In this document: positions 18,577 through 27,795 of the stretch, one piece after another
How the letters are laid out: every line of letters starts with the position of its first letter
Numbering within the stretch: the stretch's first letter is position 1
DNA from: Sulfurimonas sp. CG01_land_8_20_14_3_00_36_23
GTDB taxonomy: Bacteria; Campylobacterota; Campylobacteria; Campylobacterales; Sulfurimonadaceae
Length of the DNA: 39,441 bases
Direction: 5' to 3'
NCBI GenBank assembly: GCA_002781365.1
Contig: PETN01000010.1
Span: forward strand, 77,556-116,996
The notes under the pieces: generated by a model
Told to the model about the DNA's origin: nothing
Databases searched by the model: none
The model's input: the letters and a program-made list of their open reading frames with translations, nothing else
Made by a program: the position numbers and the translations under genes

Positions 18577-20211
18577 TTAAATTTTAAATCTATTCATTTT
18601 TTCATTTAAGCCATCAGTCATATTATTTAAATGTTCTGCGGCGGCGGCTATCTCTTCAACACTTCTTGCGTTGGATGCAACAATCTCATTTGCACCTGTT
18701 ATATCTGCAGTGATTTCATGCACTAATCTACCAGTTTCCTCAAAATCTAAAACTGTTTTATTACTCGCGGTTGTCGCAAAGAGCATTATTTCCAAAGTGT
18801 CATTTATTTTTTGTTCTACCCCTGTAGATATCTCTGCCAATCTTTGTATGTTTGCAGAGTTTTTGTTCATCTGCTCACTTGAATCATTGATAGACTGAAC
18901 CATTATATTTATATTAGATTGTATCTCCACTAACCCTTTTTGTGTTCTCTCTGCAAGTTTACGTACCTCATCGGCGACAACGGCAAATCCTCTGCCATGC
19001 TCCCCTGCACGAGCTGCTTCTATGGCTGCATTAAGTGCCAAAAGATTTGTTTGGTCTGCGATATCCCCTATCACTGTTAAGACCTCTTTTACTGCCGATG
19101 CTTCACTACTTAAATGGCTAATTCTTTCCGCCAATTCTGACTCTATATTTGCTGTTTCTTGAACATCTGAGGTTAGCTTAACAATATCTGTTGTTGCATC
19201 TTGAAGGTTATTGTTTGCCTTAGTTGTATTTTCTCTGCTCTTTTGTGCATCAAAGATAGAATGCTCTATCTCTGAAACTATTTTATTTGCTTTATCTGTT
19301 GCTTGATTTACAATCTGCATGACATTTTCAACTTTTTCTCCAACTATAGTAGAAGTTGTTGATAACTCATGAGAGATAGAGGAGTTTTCAGTAGATGAAG
19401 ACTTTGCCTCAATTAGAAAATCTTTTAGAGTAGAAACAACTTTAGCCAAATTTTGAGCAATTTGTGCAATTTCATTTGTTCCATGTAAAGTCATCTTTTC
19501 CGTAAAATCAAGAGTCGATAATTTGTTCAGGTATTTGTCAATTGTAGCTACTTGACTAAGAACGCGTTCAATAATAAAGAAGGCAATCAAAAGGATTAAA
19601 CTCAACAGAAGATAAAGAGAGATACTTTGAACTGTAAATTTTTTAATACTGCCATCTATATTTGTTGAAGAGTCAGATGTTTGTTGCTTATGAACAACAA
19701 TCCATTCATCTAACGCTAAAGATAGTTTTTCTGCAAAAGGATCAAGCTCTAGCATAAGCTTATTTCCCTCTACTGGTCCACCTTTAATATATGCATGTGC
19801 CATTTTCACACCTATTGCATAATAATCCTGAACACTTTTCTTAAACTCTTGCAACTCTAAAACCATATCTTTTTCGCCTAAACTTTCATGCATACGAATC
19901 AATTTGTCTAAATTTGCGTTTGCTTTGTTAAAATATTTTTCTGCTTCAGCAAAGCCATCATCAAAACCTTCAGCCGCTCTTGTTGCTGAAATATCACTCA
20001 GCCATTGCTGAATTTGAATAATGTTGAGTTGCAAATCTAAGAAATCAAATAAATTTGGCAATACTTCATTTTTTTGTTGGTGTGTGTCTTCTGCAATGGA
20101 ATTCATACTTGCATTGTTTAATACACCACTCACAAGTAGTACCAATAAGACCATAGATGCGGAAGCAAACAAAATCTTTTTAATCTTAAAGTTATTGATA
20201 ACTTTCATCAT
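18577..20211 (-). CDS. Methyl-accepting chemotaxis protein
   Basis: 544 residues from the chosen start. Membrane segments near residues 10-32 and 195-220 flank a periplasmic helical-bundle sensor of about 155 residues ([18 protein letters not shown], then [15 protein letters not shown]), followed by HAMP and the signalling domain, whose hairpin tip [21 protein letters not shown] is canonical. ATG at 20211 is preferred to the upstream ATG at 20235 because AAAGG lies seven bases before it, while the upstream ATG overlaps the predicted -10 (20239-20234). No C-terminal CheR-tethering pentapeptide is present. The gene leads directly into a porin and feoAB, so the receptor may sense something tied to iron or redox. 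Confidence 0.93.
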   Translation of the reverse strand: MMKVINNFKIKKILFASASMVLLVLLVSGVLNNASMNSIAEDTHQQKNEVLPNLFDFLDLQLNIIQIQQWLSDISATRAAEGFDDGFAEAEKYFNKANANLDKLIRMHESLGEKDMVLELQEFKKSVQDYYAIGVKMAHAYIKGGPVEGNKLMLELDPFAEKLSLALDEWIVVHKQQTSDSSTNIDGSIKKFTVQSISLYLLLSLILLIAFFIIERVLSQVATIDKYLNKLSTLDFTEKMTLHGTNEIAQIAQNLAKVVSTLKDFLIEAKSSSTENSSISHELSTTSTIVGEKVENVMQIVNQATDKANKIVSEIEHSIFDAQKSRENTTKANNNLQDATTDIVKLTSDVQETANIESELAERISHLSSEASAVKEVLTVIGDIADQTNLLALNAAIEAARAGEHGRGFAVVADEVRKLAERTQKGLVEIQSNINIMVQSINDSSEQMNKNSANIQRLAEISTGVEQKINDTLEIMLFATTASNKTVLDFEETGRLVHEITADITGANEIVASNARSVEEIAAAAEHLNNMTDGLNEKMNRFKI

Positions 20212-20233
20212 AAAGCAACCTTTTTTTATCGTC

Positions 20234-20239
20234 ATTATA
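20234..20239 (-). promoter_or_regulatory. Promoter -10 of the chemoreceptor-porin-feoAB transcript
   Basis: Minus-strand TATAAT (in AGAATATAATGACG) would start transcription near 20227, sixteen bases before the chosen ATG and just upstream of AAAGG. This excludes the longer reading frame starting at 20235. Confidence 0.6.
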
Positions 20240-20332
20240 TTCTATTCTAGTTAAGTTTTGCTGAAGTAGTTTCAATTAGAATTATTTATGATTATTAAGC
20301 TACAATTGCGCATAATTTTTAGAAGGAAATTT

Positions 20333-20890
20333 ATGAAATTTTTATGGTCGGCAGATTCACACTTCAACTTTGCAAACATGTTTACCTTTGTAAATATCAC
20401 AGCTGGATTAGCGGCTACCTACTGTATCACTCAAAATAATTTTTTCGTAGCTATTATATTGGCTTGGATAGGAGGTGCCTTTGATATTTTTGATGGTAAA
20501 ATTGCAAGGAAATATAAACTCTCTAATGAGTTTGGAGTGCAGCTGGACAGCTTTGCTGACTTTTTAAGTTTTGTTCTTGTCCCAGTCTTTTTAATCTTTC
20601 AAGCAGTCTATATCAGTTCTCTCTCTGGCATGTGGATTATTCTTGCTTCAATTATCAGTATCTATTATGTTATATCTGGATTAAGAAGACTTATCCATTT
20701 CAACATCCATACAGATGCTGGAGAGGTTGCGAAGTTTTTTACAGGAGTGCCTACACCTCTTGGTGCGATACTCTTATGGTTTGTTTACCTTGGTCACGCC
20801 TATGAAGTTTTACCAGCATTTGGGGCTATAGCTTGTATGCTAATCATTGGATGGAGCTTAAATTCTACTTTAAAAGTCCCACATCCTTAG
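20333..20890 (+). CDS. pssA: CDP-diacylglycerol-serine O-phosphatidyltransferase (PssA-like)
   Basis: 185 residues. The CDP-alcohol phosphatidyltransferase signature is complete: Asp51, Asp54-Gly55, Ala58-Arg59, Gly68, Asp72 and Asp76 in DIFDGKIARK and GVQLDSFAD. The leading FNFANMFTFVNITAGLAA and the GLRRLIHFN segment favour phosphatidylserine synthase over phosphatidylglycerophosphate synthase, which would feed phosphatidylethanolamine synthesis. About six membrane helices. A frame opens at 20288, but ATG at 20333 has AAGGA at ideal spacing and gives the normal N-terminus. A candidate -10 (TACAAT, 20301-20306) lies inside the longer frame. The stop overlaps that of the convergent diguanylate cyclase. 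An 11-base match to the repeat lies at 20626-20636. Confidence 0.88.
   Translation: MKFLWSADSHFNFANMFTFVNITAGLAATYCITQNNFFVAIILAWIGGAFDIFDGKIARKYKLSNEFGVQLDSFADFLSFVLVPVFLIFQAVYISSLSGMWIILASIISIYYVISGLRRLIHFNIHTDAGEVAKFFTGVPTPLGAILLWFVYLGHAYEVLPAFGAIACMLIIGWSLNSTLKVPHP
20626..20636 (+). repeat. Near copy of the 13-mer repeat inside pssA
   Basis: TGGCATGTGGA matches the first 11 bases of the repeat; the following TT breaks the match. It is read as codons for GMW. Confidence 0.5.
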
Positions 20891-21780
20891 AGTAAATCTT
20901 CTGAATACTCTACAACTAAATTACGTCCTTTAGCTTTGGCTGTATAAAGAGCTTTGTCTGCTTCTTTAAGTAACTCTTCAAATGATTGATGTGTACTCTT
21001 AAATTCTGCCACTCCAAAGCTTGAAGTGATTGCTATGCCCTTTGGATTTAATTGTTCGATACTTTTTCTGAGATTCTCTGCTTTTTCTTTGGCATCAGCA
21101 ACACCGCAATTATCTAGCACAATAACAAACTCTTCGCCACCGTATCTTATCACAACATCTTCATTTCTTTTAAATTTCATAAGTAGCCTAGAGGTTAAAA
21201 CAAGGACATCATCTCCAATGATATGACCGTAGGTATCATTCACGCTCTTAAAATGATCTATATCAAGTATGATAACACTCAATTTCTCTTGGGTACGTTG
21301 TGCTCTTGAAAATTTGCGTCCACCCTCTTCACTCAGATGGTATCTATTATATAGTCCAGTGAGTTGATCATGCAAAGAGGTATAGACAAGCGCATCCCTC
21401 TGGCTCTTAATTTCAAGATGTGTTTTAATACGTGCCTTTACAATAGAAGGCCGTATAGGCTTAGCAATATAATCAACTGCTCCCCTGAGAAGTCCTTTTT
21501 CTTCCTCTTCGGTTGTATCATAACTCGTAATAAATATGACAGGTATATACTGCGTCGCTTTACTGTTTTTTAACTGCTTTAAAACTTCAAAGCCATCCAT
21601 ATCAGGCATCTCAACATCTAACAAAATAATGTCTGGAATAGGGTAAGTCAGGGCAAGTTCAAGAGCTTTTGCACCACTTTGGGCGACTTTGATTTGATAA
21701 TCATCTTTTAAGACATTCGCTAATACTTCGATATTTGAAGCGACATCATCAACAATCAATATTACACTTTCTTTTTTCAT
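20887..21780 (-). CDS. Diguanylate cyclase response regulator (REC-GGDEF)
   Basis: 297 residues from the chosen start. The receiver domain (about 8-125) has VDD, phospho-acceptor Asp in LLDVEMPDMDG and Lys in IAKPI. The GGDEF domain (about 135-292) has HDQLTGLYNR, a metal-binding LDIDHFKSVND and an intact active site YGGEEF. The inhibitory site RxxD (RNED) sits five residues before GGEEF, so product feedback is expected. It should make cyclic di-GMP when phosphorylated. ATG at 21780 has AAAGG at good spacing and gives MKKESVILIVDD; a frame opens six codons earlier. Its stop and that of pssA overlap tail to tail. Confidence 0.93.
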   Translation of the reverse strand: MKKESVILIVDDVASNIEVLANVLKDDYQIKVAQSGAKALELALTYPIPDIILLDVEMPDMDGFEVLKQLKNSKATQYIPVIFITSYDTTEEEEKGLLRGAVDYIAKPIRPSIVKARIKTHLEIKSQRDALVYTSLHDQLTGLYNRYHLSEEGGRKFSRAQRTQEKLSVIILDIDHFKSVNDTYGHIIGDDVLVLTSRLLMKFKRNEDVVIRYGGEEFVIVLDNCGVADAKEKAENLRKSIEQLNPKGIAITSSFGVAEFKSTHQSFEELLKEADKALYTAKAKGRNLVVEYSEDLL

Positions 21781-21879
21781 GTATTGCCTTTGTGACATAT
21801 TTTAACTACATAATATTTAATCACAACAAACCATATCTTTTTTTGACTTTTATCTCCATTAATAAAAGAGAAAAATATG

Positions 21880-22269
21880 TTACTTATTATTTACTGCGTA
21901 CTTTCCACTGCCAAGTAAAAATATAGCGATAGAGATTACCAAATAAAAGAACGGAAGTTCCATAGCTGGAGCGCCATGCTTTGCTAAAGTAAAAAGTGAA
22001 CTTCCATACGCTAAAAAGATTGCCATAATCATATTAAAAGATAAAAAGAGAGATGCTACTCTTGCATAGAGACCGAGAATGATAAAAATTGGAACAACTA
22101 TTTCCCCTACATAAACACCATAAGCAAAAAATTCAGGAAGTCCTGCGCTGACTGTTAAGTGTTTAATCCCACTAATACCATTGATAATTTTCTCCGCTCC
22201 ATGAAAAAGCATCATAATCCCAACACTCATTCTAAGGAGTAACTTCGCTATATCTGCACTTAAAAACAT
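21880..22269 (-). CDS. DoxX family membrane protein
   Basis: 129 residues with four membrane helices. The family pattern is visible: LLLRMSVGIMMLFHGAEKII at the N-terminus, then GVYVGEIVVPIFIILGLYARVASL and the final AIFLLGSGKYAV. DoxX proteins are small quinone-associated or accessory membrane proteins of mostly unknown role. It follows the small unknown gene with no gap (TAGATG), so the two are co-translated. A near copy of the 13-mer with one base missing lies in its last codons. Confidence 0.85.
   Translation of the reverse strand: MFLSADIAKLLLRMSVGIMMLFHGAEKIINGISGIKHLTVSAGLPEFFAYGVYVGEIVVPIFIILGLYARVASLFLSFNMIMAIFLAYGSSLFTLAKHGAPAMELPFFYLVISIAIFLLGSGKYAVNNK
21902..21914 (-). repeat. 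Degenerate 13-mer copy (one-base deletion) in the DoxX gene
   Basis: Plus-strand TTTCCACTGCCAA equals TTTCCACATGCCAA with the first A of the central ATG region deleted. It could be an eroded copy or chance. Confidence 0.3.
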
Positions 22270-22464
22270 CTATTCATTCCCTTTCTTTCTGAACTTACAA
22301 CTTCCAACACTAATCATTTTATCTTTAGAAAGAGACTCTTTAATGTAAAGGAAAACACCTTTTGTGTCATCCTTACCAATCTCATCTTCTATTATTTTTA
22401 GGAGTTCCACTTCACTTGTATCGCGCCATATTTTTTCATAATTGTATAGTGTTTGTATAATCAT
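22270..22464 (-). CDS. Small hypothetical protein
   Basis: 64 residues, MIIQTLYNYEKIWRD onward, highly charged with a basic end (CKFRKKGNE). I do not recognise a family. It abuts DoxX (stop and start adjacent), which supports it being real. No ribosome site precedes the ATG; a minus-strand TACTAT in GATACTATTCTATCATG would place the transcription start almost on the ATG, so it may be leaderless. It is divergent from the response-regulator gene at 22504. Confidence 0.6.
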   Translation of the reverse strand: MIIQTLYNYEKIWRDTSEVELLKIIEDEIGKDDTKGVFLYIKESLSKDKMISVGSCKFRKKGNE

Positions 22465-22503
22465 GATAGAATAGTATCTAAAAAATAGTTATGGACTCAA
22501 TAG

Positions 22504-23199
22504 ATGAAAGATATGTTGAAAAATTTTACAATACTTTATGTCGAAGACGAAGAGCAAATAAGAAAAAGTGCTGTTGAATTTCTACGAAGAGTGGCTAAAG
22601 AAGTCCTTGAAGCGAAGGATGGCAAAGAGGCTATTGGCATGTGGAAAGAGCATAAACCTGATATTATTATTACGGATATTAGTATGCCTAAATTAAATGG
22701 GCTTGATATGGCTAGCTATATTCGTGCTCATGACCAAAATGTTCAAATCATTGTAGCTACGGCGCACTCTGACACAGAGTATCTTCTTAAAGCTGTTGAG
22801 TTACAGCTTGTAAAATACATCATTAAGCCTATAACAAAAGACAAGCTTATTGACGCTCTAGAAAAATCGATGCAGCTTATAGAAGATAAGAGCAAGTTCA
22901 ATCTAAGTCTTTCGTGTACATGCCAATACAATGCGTATGAAAAGGTTATCTACCAAGATAACCAAGAGATAAAACTTACAAAAAATGAACTCCTCTTCTT
23001 AGACCTTTTAGCACACCATCACACAAGGGTCGTAAAATATGAGGAGATAGAGAATGCAATCTGGGCATACGAAGGGATGAGCCAAGATGCAATCCGCTCA
23101 CTTGTTCGCGGTATTAGGAAGAAAGTACCTGAAAATACGATTGAGAATATCTCTGGTATAGGGTATAAACTACATATCTACTCCCAAGACTCAGAGTAA
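22504..23199 (+). CDS. OmpR-type response regulator
   Basis: 231 residues. Receiver domain about 1-125: EDEE acidic pocket, phospho-acceptor Asp in IIITDISMPKLNG, TAHSD switch and Lys in YIIKPITKD. DNA-binding winged helix about 140-228: LTKNELLFLDLLAHHHTRVVKYEEIENAIW and GIGYKLHIY. No kinase gene adjoins it, so it is an orphan regulator in this window. Two possible starts (22504 and 22513), neither with a strong ribosome site. A perfect copy of the 13-mer repeat lies in its receiver domain. Confidence 0.88.
   Translation: MKDMLKNFTILYVEDEEQIRKSAVEFLRRVAKEVLEAKDGKEAIGMWKEHKPDIIITDISMPKLNGLDMASYIRAHDQNVQIIVATAHSDTEYLLKAVELQLVKYIIKPITKDKLIDALEKSMQLIEDKSKFNLSLSCTCQYNAYEKVIYQDNQEIKLTKNELLFLDLLAHHHTRVVKYEEIENAIWAYEGMSQDAIRSLVRGIRKKVPENTIENISGIGYKLHIYSQDSE
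22635..22647 (+). repeat. 13-mer repeat TGGCATGTGGAAA inside a response-regulator gene
   Basis: A perfect copy, read as the end of Ile then GMWK. This reading frame differs from those of the copies in the PLP enzyme and aat. Confidence 0.9.
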
Positions 23200-23206
23200 G
23201 TTTTTA

Positions 23207-23235
23207 GGAGGATTTTTTCTTTAATTAAAATCCTC
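23207..23235. terminator. Bidirectional terminator between regulator and nosL-like genes
   Basis: GAGGATTTT (23208-23216) pairs with AAAATCCTC (23227-23235). The right arm overlaps the last codons of the convergent nosL-like gene. T-rich DNA in the loop and stem suits termination, but there is no separate long T tract. Confidence 0.5.
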
Positions 23236-23709
23236 TTGAGCTTTTTCTCTAGCTCCCTCAAAGTTCATAATTTCCCCGCCATTTTCAGCTTGAAATTTTT
23301 TCGCATCAGACTCTTTGAGAAAAGCATACTTGCTAACTCTACTCATGGTTGCACTTTTTTTACTGCCAACAACATAATAAGCTTCTTCAACATTAATCAA
23401 TTTTAAACTCGAAACATCTACCACTTTTAGACTTTTGAGATGAACTCCCTTGCCTAAGTGCTCTTCAAGACAATGAAGAGAACAGTATTGATGTTGCGTC
23501 CCTTTTTGCTGTGAAGCATGACTTGTTTTATAAAACTGAACCAGATTCATTCCACATCTTGAACAAGAATCTTTATCTTCTCCCTCTTGCACTAAAGTAG
23601 CCTCTTTAGCGCTTACTGTTTGAAACATTTGATGGGAATTATGCATCTCATGTTCTGCTGCATTTACCAATAAAAATATAGTAGCCAACGTACTTAAAAT
23701 TTTCAACAT
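23221..23709 (-). CDS. NosL family copper-binding protein
   Basis: 162 residues. A signal peptide (MLKILSTLATIFLLVNA) sends it to the periplasm. The NosL-type metal site appears as CSRCGMNLVQFYKTSH and YCSLHCLEEHL, with methionine and histidine nearby (HEMHNSHQM). NosL proteins deliver copper to nitrous-oxide reductase, and NosL-like paralogues occur apart from nos genes; no nosZ is in this window. It is not a lipoprotein by its signal, unlike many NosL. AAGGA lies eight bases before the ATG. It is divergent from a thioredoxin-like gene, which suggests shared handling of copper or thiols. Confidence 0.83.
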   Translation of the reverse strand: MLKILSTLATIFLLVNAAEHEMHNSHQMFQTVSAKEATLVQEGEDKDSCSRCGMNLVQFYKTSHASQQKGTQHQYCSLHCLEEHLGKGVHLKSLKVVDVSSLKLINVEEAYYVVGSKKSATMSRVSKYAFLKESDAKKFQAENGGEIMNFEGAREKAQEDFN

Positions 23710-23808
23710 CTTATTTTCCTTCTTTTATTTTATAAAATAGTATCCTAATACCATTACATAACTGTTAAGTAGAGACCCTCTATTTGAAAATATTTCTAAT
23801 ATTTACAT

Positions 23809-23814
23809 TATAAT
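23809..23814 (+). promoter_or_regulatory. Promoter -10 of the thioredoxin-like gene
   Basis: TATAAT in TTACATTATAATG would give transcription from about 23821, with GGAG then at good distance from the ATG at 23839. Confidence 0.55.
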
Positions 23815-23838
23815 GAAGCAATATACTTTGGAGTACCC

Positions 23839-24336
23839 ATGAAATCTAAAATAACAAACTATCTCAAAGAGATTGCCCTATTCTTTATTGTTATGGCAAT
23901 CTTTGCAAACCTAGTAAGTTTTTATAAGAGTAGCGATATAAACCAAGAGCCTTTAAAAAACATCACTTTTACGCTTATGAATGGCTCAATATACAATGTT
24001 CAAAAAGGTGAACCAATCTTAATTCATTTTTGGGCACCATGGTGTCCTATTTGTAAAATCGAGGCTTCAAACATAGATTTTATTTCACAAAAGTACAATG
24101 TTATTACAGTTGCAGTTCAAGCAAAAAATGAGGATGCAATCCATAACTTTTTGGCAGAACATGATGTAGAATTCAAAGTTTTCAATGACAAAGATGGATT
24201 CTTAGCAAGAGAGTTTAAGATAGCAGGCTATCCTACAACTTTAATCTATGATAGAGAGAAAAAGTTACTCTTTAGTGAGGTTGGCTATACAACTACTCTT
24301 GGCTTATGGGTAAGAATGTGGTGGGCTGGATTTTAA
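23839..24336 (+). CDS. Membrane-anchored thioredoxin-like disulfide oxidoreductase (TlpA/ScsD-like)
   Basis: 165 residues. One N-terminal membrane helix (about 11-29) anchors a periplasmic thioredoxin fold. The active site is WAPWCPICK (CxxC), with the cis-proline in AGYPTTLIY. The length and the closing VGYTTTLGLWVRMWWAGF match the protein-disulfide oxidoreductase group near ScsD, which reduces or isomerises disulfides in the periplasm. Divergent from the nosL-like gene; ScsD proteins are linked to copper tolerance, which fits that neighbour. Partner not visible. Confidence 0.88.
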   Translation: MKSKITNYLKEIALFFIVMAIFANLVSFYKSSDINQEPLKNITFTLMNGSIYNVQKGEPILIHFWAPWCPICKIEASNIDFISQKYNVITVAVQAKNEDAIHNFLAEHDVEFKVFNDKDGFLAREFKIAGYPTTLIYDREKKLLFSEVGYTTTLGLWVRMWWAGF

Positions 24337-24351
24337 AAGGGGAAGTTGATT

Positions 24352-24381
24352 GATTCATTCTCAAAATTTAGAGAATGAATC
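24352..24381. terminator. Hairpin between converging genes
   Basis: GATTCATTCTC (24352-24362) and GAGAATGAATC (24371-24381) form a perfect 11-bp stem with an eight-base loop between the thioredoxin-like gene and the end of the molybdenum-enzyme gene. T tracts are weak, so call it probable. Confidence 0.6.
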
Positions 24382-24390
24382 GGTAAAAAT

Positions 24391-27300
24391 CTATTTTGTA
24401 ATATTTACAGCATACGCTTTATCAGAGAGTGGTACCCAAGGACGTTTAATGTGTTGAGGACGGCGAAGCTTGTCATTCTCATTGAGAGGACGCGTTAAGT
24501 CATCTCTCCACCCTTGGTATATTTTGAAGTTATTCTCATAATTTACAAAAATATCACCTATTTTATCACCAGCCTGTGCCGCTTCTAAAATAACTTTTTG
24601 GTGCCAGCAGTGCATACCAGAGATTGGGTCTGGATGTGCAGCAGCTACTGCATTTTGCCATGAGCCACTGAGTCCATCCCACCAAATATTTCCACTATCT
24701 CTGTTGTAATCAGCAAATCTCTCTGTATGGAAAGGCTTAATCCCCTCAACATATTTGAGTTTACCCTCTTTTCCATCCATTTGAATTTCAGCTGTTGGAA
24801 CACCAAAACTGTTAATACCAGAAGTTCCAGAGTAATCTTCAATCTTGATTTGAGAACCTTCTTGACCAACATTTGCAGGAGAGTGTGCAATAAATTTAGG
24901 GTCATTCATATTTCTAACTACAGGTTGTGAGTCCACTTTACCATCTGTTACTCCATTTGGTACAGAGACAGAGTTTACAAGTTTCCAACGACCTCCATGG
25001 TGAGAACATGCTAGCGTACCAGGAAGAACTCCCTCTGTTGGAACAGCCATAGCAACAAAGTATCCTGAAGCTAAACCAGTAAGACTATCCACAATATTTA
25101 CACGAATAGCATCTCCACGCTTAAAGCCTTGACGCGCTGCATCGGGAGTTGATATCCAGATAGGGTCATGATTTTGTGAAATCTCCATAAGGTGCTTGCT
25201 ATTCGCAGAACGTGTATGAATATTATATGGCAAGCGGAAAACAGTATTGAGTGCATACGAATTTTTCTCTGTCATGAAAGAGTGATCTACATGAGAAACG
25301 ATATGCGCCATCTCTTTTTTCTCTTTAGCTGTTCTTGGATAAAATGGAATCGCATACTCTGGCCACTTCCAATCGTCTGCCAACCACTCACAAAAGAAGT
25401 CTAGTTTCTTATCTAAAGTTGCAAAACCTTCCATTTTCTTACCATCTATCTCGATACCGATAGATTTCTTTTTACCATGATGTTCAACAGACATAACACC
25501 TGTTCTTTTGTCTGTTGTAACCTCTTTCTTGTCATATTCATGACCATGAGAAATATAGTGCGTACCATTATCTTTAATCTCTTTTTCCTGAGCAGAATAG
25601 ATTTTATTCTCTTCCATCCATGCACCATGATCTCTCATATACTCATAAACTGGGAACTCTAAATTTTTATATCTTGCATCAGCTGTTGCTGTTGCCTTTA
25701 AGTTTGGTAAGTTGTCGCCAAAGGCAGCATCATACCACTCTGCGATAGTAACTGGAGTGCCTGGTGTTTTCTTAGATTCCCACATTTTTCTGATGCCAAG
25801 TTTACCAGTTGGATCGATGTAGTTTACACACATATCAAACCAGAACTCATTCTCTTCCCAAACTTCACCAAGACCTGCTTTTATATGTGCTTCAAGTGTA
25901 GCACGTGCAGGATTTTTAGGCTTCCATCCTGCTTTTTCTAAAGCAACTCTCATAACTGGCTGACGGAAAGAGGTCCATCTTGCTGGCATTGTTGCCTCAG
26001 AATGTTGATCATGTCTCTCCCCTGCCAAACCAACAGGTAAGATATAATCCACATACCAGTTTGTCTCAGACCAAGTTGGAGACAAGTTAAAAGTAAGTTC
26101 CATTTTGGACTCGTCTTTAATCGTCTCAATCCATCTAAAACCATCTGGATTAATCCAAACTGGGTTATACATACGAGGAATCCAAACAGCAAGTTTTGTA
26201 GGAACATTCAAGCCCTTCGCTTGCCATTTTTTCTGCCATGCAGTATCTGAAAGAAGATGAGGAAGTAAAAATGACATCTCATACGTAGAGAGAGGCCATT
26301 CAGGTGGCCAAGTGAGTTCATTGTAAACATCAACTTTAGGAATATTTGCACCACGCTTACCTTGACCAATCGTTGCACTACCACCTTTACCAGCGACAGA
26401 AATAACATGGAAATGGTGAAAAAATGTACCACCCTCAGGTCCAATAGCACCTCGAAGAGCAAGTGGTAGAAAACCAGTTCTTCCACTCATCCATCCACCT
26501 CGGTTACCAGCAGCAGTTGCTCTCCAAAAATAAGTTGAGACAGAAGTTCCAGCCCAGATAAACATGTCATACAGTTTTTCAAGTCTATCAGCAGGAACAT
26601 GAGTCTCTTTTGAAACATGTGCAAGTGTATATGGAGTATAAAGCTCTTTGATAGTATCTAAAAATGTATCAAAATCATTTTTAGTAGGGACTTTAGCAAT
26701 ATACCCCTTTTCTACCATATACTCTAAATATTTTTTATTATCTAAAAATACTTCCCAGTTCATCCATTTCTTTACAAAATCTCTATCTACTTTGCCTTCA
26801 TTTAAAATTCTTTGCGTTAAGTAAAGATAGATAAGAGGTTCTGTTCCAGGCCATGCTGCTATCCATAAATCAGCCATACCTGCAGAATTTGACATACGAG
26901 GATCCATAACCACAAGTTTTGCACCCTTCGCTCTCGCATCTGCAATAAACGAAGCTGATTGTTGAAAATAGTGACCAGCATCTGCAGCATGAGACGAGTT
27001 AAGGAATATTAACTTTGCATTCGCCCAATCTGGAGATGATCTATCATCATTTGCCCATTGAATCGTTGGTGTACGTCCACCTGATGAACATATATTAGTA
27101 TGTGAATTAAATGCATCCGTACCAAGAGTGTGCCATACTTTACCAGTAAAACCATTCTCATTTGGACGACCAACATGAAACATAATTGATTTTTTAGATA
27201 ACTCATCCCCTTTTTCAAGCGTATCTCCCATCTTTTTACCGATAGTAGTCATCGCTTCATTCCAAGTAGTACGAACCCATTTCCCCTCACCACGAGCAGA

Positions 27301-27783
27301 ACCAGGCGCACGCTTAAGTGGGAATGCTATTCTGTCTGGATCATACATTTGAGATTGTGTCGCATACCCTTTCGCACAGTTACGACCACGAGATGCTGGA
27401 TGAAGAGGATTCCCCATATATTTCTTCACTGTGAAACTTTTTTTATCAATCCAAGCGGTTAAACCACAAGAAGCCTCACAATTTGAACAGGCTGTAGGAA
27501 CAATCATATAATCATTCACTTCTATACCATCAGGGTTTGATTCACTTCTCACACCTTTACGGTCTATACCACCTCTTTTCCAATCATCACCATCTAACTC
27601 TTTAAAGTCAGCCCACTCTTCCATAGGAGGATAAAATGATAAGGAGTCTGGAGTATTTGTAAACTTGCTCTCTGCAACAGATTCTGCGAGAGCATCTGTT
27701 GTAAACACGCCTTTTGCAATAGCTGCCCCTGCAACACTAAAGGCAGCGCCTTTTAAAAATGTTCTTCTACTTTGTAAATACAT
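24391..27783 (-). CDS. Molybdopterin oxidoreductase catalytic subunit (DMSO reductase family), substrate unknown
   Basis: 1130 residues, unusually long for the family. A Tat signal (SRRTFLKG, residues 5-12) exports the folded enzyme. A [4Fe-4S] site follows: Cys99, Cys102, Cys106 and Cys136 (TACSNCEASCG then GRNCAKGY). Cys232 in SHTNICSSGGR is the likely molybdenum ligand, as in polysulfide, thiosulfate, tetrathionate and arsenate enzymes rather than serine-ligated DMSO/TMAO reductases. LIFLNSSHAADAG and KLVVMDPRMSNSA belong to the first cofactor domain; the C-terminal dinucleotide-binding domain is from about 930. A long lysine/glutamate-rich insert around 740-830 is unusual. It is the last gene after the ferredoxin and NrfD genes. 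The complex exchanges electrons with the quinone pool; direction and substrate cannot be decided here. Confidence 0.9.
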   Translation of the reverse strand: MYLQSRRTFLKGAAFSVAGAAIAKGVFTTDALAESVAESKFTNTPDSLSFYPPMEEWADFKELDGDDWKRGGIDRKGVRSESNPDGIEVNDYMIVPTACSNCEASCGLTAWIDKKSFTVKKYMGNPLHPASRGRNCAKGYATQSQMYDPDRIAFPLKRAPGSARGEGKWVRTTWNEAMTTIGKKMGDTLEKGDELSKKSIMFHVGRPNENGFTGKVWHTLGTDAFNSHTNICSSGGRTPTIQWANDDRSSPDWANAKLIFLNSSHAADAGHYFQQSASFIADARAKGAKLVVMDPRMSNSAGMADLWIAAWPGTEPLIYLYLTQRILNEGKVDRDFVKKWMNWEVFLDNKKYLEYMVEKGYIAKVPTKNDFDTFLDTIKELYTPYTLAHVSKETHVPADRLEKLYDMFIWAGTSVSTYFWRATAAGNRGGWMSGRTGFLPLALRGAIGPEGGTFFHHFHVISVAGKGGSATIGQGKRGANIPKVDVYNELTWPPEWPLSTYEMSFLLPHLLSDTAWQKKWQAKGLNVPTKLAVWIPRMYNPVWINPDGFRWIETIKDESKMELTFNLSPTWSETNWYVDYILPVGLAGERHDQHSEATMPARWTSFRQPVMRVALEKAGWKPKNPARATLEAHIKAGLGEVWEENEFWFDMCVNYIDPTGKLGIRKMWESKKTPGTPVTIAEWYDAAFGDNLPNLKATATADARYKNLEFPVYEYMRDHGAWMEENKIYSAQEKEIKDNGTHYISHGHEYDKKEVTTDKRTGVMSVEHHGKKKSIGIEIDGKKMEGFATLDKKLDFFCEWLADDWKWPEYAIPFYPRTAKEKKEMAHIVSHVDHSFMTEKNSYALNTVFRLPYNIHTRSANSKHLMEISQNHDPIWISTPDAARQGFKRGDAIRVNIVDSLTGLASGYFVAMAVPTEGVLPGTLACSHHGGRWKLVNSVSVPNGVTDGKVDSQPVVRNMNDPKFIAHSPANVGQEGSQIKIEDYSGTSGINSFGVPTAEIQMDGKEGKLKYVEGIKPFHTERFADYNRDSGNIWWDGLSGSWQNAVAAAHPDPISGMHCWHQKVILEAAQAGDKIGDIFVNYENNFKIYQGWRDDLTRPLNENDKLRRPQHIKRPWVPLSDKAYAVNITK

Positions 27784-27795
27784 TTATATTTCTCC

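Noticed and set aside
20276-20299. Possible Fur box (AATTATTTATGATTATTAA) before the chemoreceptor-feoAB transcript
   Set aside because: The region is AT-rich and the match to the usual Fur palindrome is poor; it would fit many intergenic sequences here.
21847-21868. CTTTTAT/ATAAAAG hairpin after the DoxX gene
   Set aside because: The stem is all but AT-only and lacks a T tract in the minus direction, so it is weak evidence for a terminator.
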